Source of the DNA: Funneliformis mosseae
Lineage: Eukaryota; Glomeromycota; Glomeromycetes; Glomerales; Glomeraceae
Assembly: GCA_910592005.1 (NCBI GenBank)
Contig: CAJVPP010002495.1
Span: 1 to 14,628, forward strand
Direction: 5' to 3'
Length of the DNA: 14,628 nt
A model generated the notes under the pieces. That model did no database searches, was not told where the DNA came from, and saw only the letters and a program-made list of their open reading frames with translations. Each line of letters begins with the position of its first letter. Position 1 is the stretch's first letter. Position numbers and translations under genes: made by a program. Shown one piece after another: positions 8,377 to 14,628 of the stretch.

Positions 8377-9213
8377 ATCGTGGTGTGGGTAAAAATAACA
8401 TTTCAAGTTAAAGAACAATTGTTGATAAAAATCAATTTTTTACCTGATTTTGGAAGAAATCCGTAAATCCTGGAATTAAAATAGTATACTTGTGGAATAT
8501 ATAGTGAACAAAACGGGTAACCTTGATTACGAAAATACGTCAGTCCAAGTTTTTTTTTTTTTTTTGAAAAAAAAAAAAAGTTTCTTGAATTACAGATGAA
8601 CTAAATTCGAATTTTCATCGTCCTAAAAGTTCTTAACGTGAAAACTTTTTCGAAAAAGGTTGCCTTTTTTCGTTATGCGTTTTTGGGATGAAACGTTATG
8701 GAAATTCCCAGGGTTTGTTCCGGAAGTTTTTATTTTTTTTTTATTTTTTTTTTTTTTTCAGGGATCATGAAGAGGATGAAAAGATACAGATTTGACCCGT
8801 CCTTTTTTTGGTTTCCAACTATCGTGATTTTTTTAAAAAGAAAAAATGCTTGTCGTTGCCGTTACTCCACGGAATTAGCACCAGTCGGATATATTTGAAA
8901 GGTTGGAGGATTTAGTGCCGAAGATTTCTCCCGGATGGGATCATCATCGAGTGTCGATATCCGCTTGTCGTTTCGCTTCAACACCCTTTCCATCTTCTAA
9001 TCATTGCAAGAACCCGATAAATTCATCTTCGTAATAAATAAATCGAAAAAGTCGATTTAAAAGACTGGCCTATCGGAAATTCACGTGATCGATGGCCGTT
9101 TTTGAGTACAATATTGTTTAATATATTAAATGCAAAAGGTGTTGCAGATTAATAATAATTCGGATATTGAACCATGAACGTGGGTTGTACTTAATATAAG
9201 CATAACCTTTGAT
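8377..9213. other. Spacer with an unresolved, less AT-rich islet (about 8640-9085)
   Basis: From about 8640 to 9085 composition is closer to that of the genes. Weak frames occur on both strands. On the plus strand a frame across about 8885-9033 includes ERLEDLVPKISPGWDHH before a stop. On the minus strand a frame across about 9082-8885 includes FIYYEDEFIGF and EDGKGVEAKRQADIDTR but is broken by stop codons. A T-rich stretch ending CAG at 8759-8761 looks like a splice acceptor. I could not assemble a consistent gene. Options are a pseudogene, a non-coding transcript, or 3' exons of the minus-strand gene at 9214-9544. Confidence 0.35.
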
Positions 9214-9544
9214 TTAATTTCTTTGACCCTGTTTAACGAACTCGATACTTTTACTGTATGCAAGTTTATTGTTCTTAAGACGAGTTACAAACATGACGAT
9301 CAATGTGTTCGTTTTATTCGGTAATTGAAGTTTTGTCGAAACCCCGTGGCGCAACATGACTTTATCATGGAAGTATTCATGCAATTTTTTAATCAAGGCA
9401 TCTTCCTAATTAACGCGTTCTTATACTCCATTCGAAGAGTAGTATCACGCGTAATTCTTCAATTTCTTTGCAAATATTTGTTCGAGATGGTGCATGTACA
9501 GAAAATAATGGATTATGATTTAAACACATTATCAAGGTTAACAT
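9214..9544 (-). CDS. Probable small two-exon gene of unknown function (95 residues)
   Basis: Proposed exons on the minus strand are 9544-9449 and 9405-9214, in phase 0. They encode 32 plus 63 residues. The joined reading around the junction is KEIEELR then EDALIKKLHEYF, a smooth charged amphipathic helix, which is the main argument that the two pieces belong together. The C-terminal part (VMLRHGVSTKLQLP ... MFVTRLKNNK ... SIEFVKQGQ) looks like ordinary folded protein, with Lys/Leu-rich helices and possible strands. The intron GTGATA...ATTAG is only 43 nt, much shorter than others here (73-156 nt), so a frameshift in a dying gene is an alternative. The next in-frame ATG is at 9529. I do not recognise the family. 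There is no signal peptide or membrane segment. Confidence 0.5.
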
Positions 9545-9803
9545 TGAATAAATTTATTAACAAACTCATTGACTTTTTGAATATAATAAACATAATTTCC
9601 CCGCCCCGAATCATTTAAAAAAAAATATTTTCTTCGGGTTGTCACGTTATTAAATATATAAATATATGAAATTCAACAATAAAAAAATGTTGCTTTTGGC
9701 GAACAAACGCCACTACCTTCACCTATAAAAAAATGTTAAACAATAAGTTCAACTTAATTAACATTATTAAAGAAATTAAAGAATTTATAAATTCTCATTT
9801 AAA
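9545..9803. other. Short spacer with two small hairpins
   Basis: This is non-coding DNA between two minus-strand genes, so it holds the 3' flank of the 9804-10829 gene and the promoter of the 9214-9544 gene. CAACA (9674-9678) can pair with TGTTG (9688-9692). TGGCG (9697-9701) can pair with CGCCA (9708-9712) across AACAAA. The second is conspicuous for its GC content. Confidence 0.4.
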
Positions 9804-10829
9804 TCAAATAAATATCCTTTGGGTCAATAACTGACGAAGATCATCCTCTTCATCATAGTCTTCAAATTCGATCAAATCTTGTCCAATAAAGGCCAATACA
9901 TGATCGTGACAACATCGAAATTCAATTAATACGTCTGTGGCTGTTTCTACCGGAAATGAAACCATGTTGGCTTGCGCTATCAATTGTCTACTTGATTTGC
10001 TTGAACGTTTCGGTTTATGATCATTTTGAGAAATACATTCTTTGTCATGACTTTTGATTCCGAGCTGCGATGATAATCTTGATAAAGAACTTTCATTTGA
10101 TTGTGGGTTATTTTGAACAGTTCCACGTACTTTCGTTGTAATTTGAGCATCAAAGTGTCGAGCCGATATAACAGAAATGTCGGTTGTAACGGGTTCCCTT
10201 TCTTCCGTTTTGTACCTTTTGACTATGTGTTTTGGTGATGAAGAAGTCGTAACATCCTGCACGTTATCAGATTCCAAGAGATACTTTGATCCTTTGGCAT
10301 TGCTTGAAGTTTTGGGTAAATTCTTGGATAAGTTTACCACAATAGAATTTTCCTTATCTTTTTCGTTTTTATTTCTAACATGTGCCCAAACAGACGTGGC
10401 AATGAAGCCACTTGCGACTAGAGCAGCGGTAATTTCGATATTTGCCAAAGGGGATCTAAAGTTTCTATAAAAATAAACGAATTTATTTATGTAAGTAGGG
10501 GTATCTTCCTATTGAAAATTATCTGTTTTAAGTATATTATTACTATTTAACCGTTTTCTAATATAAAGCGTTTTTTTTTTTTTTTTTTTGTTCGGTAAAA
10601 AATGAAAGTTATATATATACCTATTTATTAAAAAGTGGAGCCTTAGTGCTTGGTGTGTGAAAGAAAGAGGATTTGAAGGGAGGAGTTGATAGGAGTGACT
10701 TCTGTTGAAACAATAATATACTATTATGGCTATCGCAACACTAAAGGTTGTGAAAGACACGACCGAAAGTAAGTAAGTGTTATTAAAGTCGTGTAAGTTG
10801 TAACATTTTAAAAAATCGCGTAAAGTCAT
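9804..10829 (-). CDS. Uncharacterised protein with two predicted membrane segments (2 exons)
   Basis: Exons on the minus strand are 10829-10621 and 10464-9804, joined across a 156-nt intron (GTATAT...TATAG). The split codon AG|A gives Arg70 and the product is 289 residues. ATG 10829 is the first in-frame Met after an upstream TGA. Residues about 18-41 (NTYLLSVVSFTTFSVAIAII onward) and about 79-99 (IEITAALVASGFIATSVW onward) are hydrophobic enough to span a membrane. The middle, about 100-230, is polar, Ser/Lys/Asn-rich and probably disordered. Near the C-terminus come a CCHDH cluster (254-258), a hydrophobic patch and the acidic stretch EFEDYDEEDD. I recognise no family and assign no function. 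With both membrane segments near the N-terminus, the long tail probably faces one side of the membrane, but which side is not clear. The intron contains a long A run on the coding strand. The exon model is well supported by phase and by continuous sense sequence. Confidence 0.75.
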
Positions 10830-10914
10830 AACGAGAAACGAAGGAGAGGAGTGCAATGCCTCACTGCGGCTTGGAATAGCTGGATTAAATAAATCCTCTC
10901 ACAAATTTCATTTA

Positions 10915-10928
10915 AACCAAATTTGGTT
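10915..10928. promoter_or_regulatory. 14-bp perfect palindrome containing a CArG-type box
   Basis: AACCAAATTTGGTT is an exact palindrome. Its core CCAAATTTGG fits the CC(A/T)6GG pattern bound by SRF/Mcm1-type MADS proteins. It lies about 88 bases upstream of the start codon of the minus-strand gene at 10829 and right at the shift into the very AT-rich block. It could be a promoter site or relate to the end of the mobile element. Confidence 0.4.
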
Positions 10929-12686
10929 AATATTAATTTAAAATCTCCGTGAAGTGTATATATATATATAAATAATATATCTTTATACTTTGTGTTAAAC
11001 TGAGATTTTCAAAATATTATTTTCTTTATACTCCAATGGTTTCATATCATTCACTTGAGTTTAGTCATCCAATTATTTTTAATATATTTATATTTTTTTT
11101 TTCACATTTAATAATTACCAATATTTCTATTTATATTAAAGATATTTTTTTTATAATATTTTAAATTATATAAATATATGTTAATTTTATCTTTATAATG
11201 AATAATTACCATTTAAATTATGTATTTTTTTTTTTTAGTAATCAAATTTTTGTACTTTTAATTTTTTTTTTTTTTTAATTACTTCAGCTATATCACCAAT
11301 TTTTTAAATTCATTAGCATTTTTAAAAAAATCATAAAAGAAAATCTCAAATCACTTAATTATAATATGAAAATTATCAGAAATGTTTTGATAATAGTATT
11401 ATCTAGCTATAATCTCTTTTTCTATAGTATTTTTATTATAATTTTTTTACTTTATAAACTAAATATGATTTTTTTAATAAAATAATTCAGATTTAACATT
11501 AACTTAAAAAAAAATTTTTTGCAAAATCTTATAATATAAGAATATAAAAATCAGATCAGTACAAATTAGCAGTATTAATTATAAAAAATATTAAGAAAGT
11601 GATATATAAAATATTTTAAATTTATTATTAATTTTATTTATATTAATATAATTGATTTTTGTCTCAGACGTCAAAAGTATTAAAATAATACATTTTTGCA
11701 ATTTTTAAATGTTTCAAAAGTTAATGATTCAATTTTGCAAGAATTTAAATATTCTAAAGTCAGAAACCTTAATTTTTACATTTTTACAAATAAATTGTAG
11801 TCAAAGTTTAATAAATTCAAATATTATTTAACTGATTTAACCAATTGGCCATTTTGGTTATAAACAAAATAGCTATTGATTAAAGTTATACTAATTGAAT
11901 TTTAATTACTAATTTTAGTACTGATTTATAAAATATTAGCAAAATTATCTGTTTATAAGTTAGAAGATATATTTCTAAAGAGTAATAATTTAGAACCTTT
12001 TTTAGTTTCCTTAAACTTATCTTTATAAAAATATTTATAAGTAAATAAGATAAATTATTAATAAAAAAAGATTAATTAAAGAAAAATAAGAAATATTATA
12101 TTAAAAAAAAAAACTAAACTTAAAGGAAAAGAAAACTTTTAGCTGCTCTTTTAGTTATAAATATAGTTGATTTTTATATACCTCAACATTATTTTGATTA
12201 ATCTGCTAATATAATAATAAATAATAAATTTAAAATTTATCATGATTATAATCTAGCAATTGTAAAAATCTATAACTAAAAAATTTAATAAAGAAAAGAA
12301 TCTGTAATAAAAGAAAAGATTAATTAATCAAAAGGAAGTAAAACAGTTAAAAAAATCTTAGAACTTTTTGCATTTAAACTAATAGATAAAAAAAGAAACA
12401 AATAAACATAAAGAATATTTTATTCTATCTGAATCATAAAATACTAACAAAAATAATAATTAAAAATTAACTGTATTATACTATTAAGTTTATATAAAAT
12501 AAGAAAATATTTTTAATAATTAACTTTAGATCATTAGAATATATTATTTCTCTTGTATTATTCAAAAATTTTTACATAAAATTAATAAGCTTCTAAAATA
12601 ATAATAGTTAATATTAATAATATAAAAAAAGATTTTTAGGAATAATTACTAATATTACTTTTAGATTAATGAAAAAATAATCTTTA

Positions 12687-12960
12687 TTTAATGTTTTTGA
12701 TACTGAAATTAATTAATTTCTACAATACTATTATATAGGAAATGACTAGCTAGAAAAAATTAACGAAATTATTAATTACAAAAATAAAATCATAATATTA
12801 TATTGAAGAGATTTTATTATTAATATTTTAATAGAATTTTATTAATAACTAACTATAAGAATTAAACCAACTAATAATAATAAAGTAAAATAAAATATAT
12901 TAGAAAATAAGAAAATAGAAAAAGAAATTTTCTATATAAAAAACTTATGTTAAAATAAAT
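12687..12960 (+). pseudogene. Remnant of a retropepsin-like protease C-terminal half (Ty3/gypsy)
   Basis: In the frame starting at 12,687 the sequence reads FNVFDTEIN, a stop, FLQYYYIGND, a stop (TAG at 12,747-12,749), then LEKINEIINYKNKIIIL. This follows the end of gypsy proteases, where an (I/L)(L/I)GxDWL motif is followed by a short charged segment and N.KI. strands. The stop sits exactly where the conserved Trp belongs, one G->A from TGG. A Glu/Lys-rich stretch (ENKKIEKEIFYIK) leads towards the RT. The Asp-Thr/Ser-Gly active site, expected some 180 bases upstream, is not recognisable. Confidence 0.65.
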
Positions 12961-13099
12961 AAAAAAGTTTAATAATTTTATAATTAATTATATCAATTTA
13001 TTTATTTGAAAAGAAAATTAATTTGATAAAAACAAATGTAATTATTATATTTAATACAAAAAATGTATTATTAATTAAATGAAGATTCTATCATATATT

Positions 13100-13650
13100 A
13101 TATAAAATTAAGAAATTATTAAAGAAGAGTTTAAATAATTTATAAAATCTGATCTTATATGATTTTTAAAAAGTTATGAATTTTATTTAATATTATAATT
13201 AAAAAAAAAAAATAATAAAAAATGCTTATGTATTAATTACTGTAAATTAAATAATGTTATTAAAAAAGATAATTATTTATTATTACATATTGATAATATG
13301 TTAAAAACTAAAAGAATCATTTTATTAAATCTTATTAGTGAATTTTAACAAGTTAAATTAGATCTAAAGAATAGAAATATTATTTTTATTGCTAAATTTA
13401 AAATATATGAATTTAATATCATATTTTTTAAATTTTATAATATATCTACGATTTTTAATAATTGATTAATATTATACTACATAATATTTTATGATAATAT
13501 GTAATTTTTTATATTAATAATATTAATATTAGCTCTAAAGTATTTTACAACTGTAAAAGTATGATTAAAATTAAGTCTTAAAAAATGTTTCTTTTTGAAT
13601 ATAAATTGCTATTTTTTAAATATGTAATAAATAAAAAAGAAATTTAAACT
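13100..13650 (+). pseudogene. Remnant of Ty3/gypsy reverse transcriptase
   Basis: One frame (codons beginning at 13,223, for example) preserves the RT blocks in order. These are EEFK...FIKSDL, a degraded ILFVKKK block (stop at the F), CINYCKLNNV (family CIDYRKLN), HIDNML (family RIDDML), LNLISEF-stop-QVKLDLKN (family LDL.SGFWQ.KLD), and AKFKIYEFN (family ..F.YEF). The active-site loop reads YINN at 13,510-13,521, in a frame one base off. The first frame resumes at LKLSLKKCFF (about 13,565-13,594), so there are paired indels. The stop in the QVKLD block replaces the usual Trp. Gypsy rather than copia is favoured by the CIDYRKLN and KKCFF blocks. Confidence 0.85.
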
Positions 13651-14230
13651 GATTCTAATAAAGTCATTATTATAAAATTTTTTTATACCAAAAGATTTAA
13701 TATAATTTAAAAAATTTATTGTCTTGGTATCTTATATTGAAGATTTATTAAAATATTATTAAACTATTAAATAAATTATTAAAAAAAATCACTTATATAT
13801 TTAAACTCAATATCAATAAAAAACTTTTAAATAATTTAAAAATTGTTTAATTATCTCTATTCTTATATATTATAATTTTAACAATTCTTTTATTTTTTAT
13901 ATTAATGCTTCTTCTTTTGCTTTAAGATTTATTTTTTCTTAAAAGAATGAACAAAAGAAGAAAATAGATTATTATTTATACAGGTAAAATATTAAGTCTC
14001 TTAAAAGAAAATATATTATTATAAAGTAAGAATATTTAGTTATTATATATATTATAAAATATTATCATCATTATTTATATAAATACAAATTTACTATAAT
14101 TACTAATTATACTATTTTAATTTATTTAAAAAATATAATAAATCTTATTAAAAAACTTTGATGTTGGCTAATAATACTTAATATTTATAATATAAAAATT
14201 ATTATTTGATTTAAAAATTTATTTTAAATA
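13651..14230 (+). pseudogene. Remnant of the RT connection and RNase H domain of the same Pol
   Basis: The frame used by most of the RT continues. FIPKDLI-stop-FKKFIVLVSYIEDLL at about 13,680-13,750 corresponds to the gypsy block P+...ELRSFLGLA.YYR+FI. Next come LIISILIYYNF and YINASSFAL (about 13,898-13,924), which match the start of RNase H (family Y.DAS..A.G..L.Q), followed by KNEQ. Then come EYLVIIYIIKYYHHYLYKYK and FTIITNYTILIYLKN, matching the family pattern LA.V.A...F.HYL.G..F.I.TDH..L..L. Near 14,159 the CWLIIL stretch follows a stop where R-A/R-R-W is usual. All three acidic catalytic positions are altered. Confidence 0.85.
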
Positions 14231-14562
14231 TAAATATACTTAGCCAAATATAATACTAATAAATCTTTAAAAATTAAATTAAAAATAAATGAATTATTTA
14301 TAACAAATATTTTAACAGATAATAGATTTTGATTTAACTCAATAAGAACTCAGATATATATTTTTCATTAGTATACTATTTAATAAAACTTAAAATACTA
14401 ACCAATTTAAATCAATAATAACAAGTAGCAATTAAAAGAAAGTTAATATATTTTATAGTAATAAAAGGATAACTTTGAATATATTATAAATGCAAATTAT
14501 TTTTTTCTTATTAGATTTACCTATAAGAAAGATTTTAGTATTATAGCAAATCCTATAAAAAA

Positions 14563-14611
14563 TTTGCATACGTTTTTTCATTATTATAAATAAGTTTTGT
14601 ATACGTTTTTT
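14563..14611 (+). repeat. Pair of short direct repeats, 33 bases apart
   Basis: TTTGCATACGTTTTTT at 14,563-14,578 recurs as TTTGTATACGTTTTTT at 14,596-14,611, differing by one C/T. They hold two of the few CpG dinucleotides in this AT-rich block. They might be the start of a tandem array or an element end continuing past the window. Confidence 0.5.
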
Positions 14612-14628
14612 AAAATTCTGTATCACAT

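Larger units (their letters stand above)
10930..14628 (+). mobile_element. Decayed Ty3/gypsy LTR retrotransposon (5' limit inferred, 3' end beyond the window)
   Basis: Base composition changes sharply near 10,930 to sequence in which G and C are rare, and it stays that way to the end. Protease, reverse transcriptase and RNase H remnants follow in Pol order on the plus strand from about 12,687 to 14,230. A short stretch near 14,252 (NTNKSL) could correspond to the post-RNase H region. The preceding 1.7 kb would fit an LTR plus Gag, but I could not see LTR ends, a primer-binding site, a zinc knuckle or the protease active site. It cannot be functional: stops occur throughout and catalytic residues are gone. 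More than one insertion in the block is possible. Confidence 0.75.

Noticed and set aside
9367..9618. Plus-strand ORF of about 83 codons
   Set aside because: It is antisense to the minus-strand small gene, has no recognisable motif and is rich in Phe/Ile/Asn from AT-rich DNA. The minus-strand reading is smoother.
13223..13330. Ty1/copia reverse transcriptase, from HIDNML resembling the YVDDML loop
   Set aside because: The surrounding blocks fit the earlier RIDDML part of gypsy RT. The true active-site loop follows at 13,510, and the RNase H is of gypsy type and order.

Overview
The window looks like nuclear DNA of an AT-rich fungus, most plausibly an early-diverging or mucoromycote lineage such as an arbuscular mycorrhizal fungus (Glomeromycotina). 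This rests on short GT-AG introns, very frequent A/T homopolymers, long AT-rich spacers, a fungal-style ribophorin I, a Gln/Pro-rich WRKY-GCM1-like zinc-finger protein and a heavily decayed Ty3/gypsy retrotransposon. The lineage is an inference; no rRNA or other marker is present.

Layout. 1-886: AT-rich spacer. 887-2688 (-): four-exon OST1/ribophorin I gene, 522 residues, with every splice junction in phase. 2689-2983: divergent spacer holding a 10-bp-phased repeat. 2984-3229 (+): doubtful acidic/lysine-rich ORF. 3230-4904: spacer with homopolymers, a small GC-rich hairpin and a possible dispersed repeat. 4905-6462 (+): three-exon putative transcription factor (447 residues) with a 16-nt microexon. 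6463-9213: long spacer with a (TA)16 microsatellite, two adjacent foldbacks and a GC-rich mini-repeat. 9214-9544 (-): probable small two-exon gene (95 residues) of unknown function. 9804-10829 (-): two-exon gene for an unrecognised protein with two predicted membrane segments. About 10930-14628: a block of much higher AT content.

That terminal block is not empty. On the + strand it carries the remains of a Ty3/gypsy Pol: the end of the protease, reverse transcriptase and RNase H, in the expected order. The differences from family consensus are mostly of the kind C->T and G->A transitions make: Gln/Trp/Arg to stop, Arg to Cys, Pro to Leu, Asp to Asn. All three RT catalytic aspartates and all three RNase H acidic positions appear lost. 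This resembles repeat-induced point mutation or decay of methylated cytosine, and it is the strongest observation here.

The genes do not form an evident pathway: a secretory-pathway enzyme subunit, a DNA-binding regulator and two unknowns, beside a silenced element. I found no CRISPR array, rRNA, convincing tRNA or defence cluster, and no coherent new multi-gene system.
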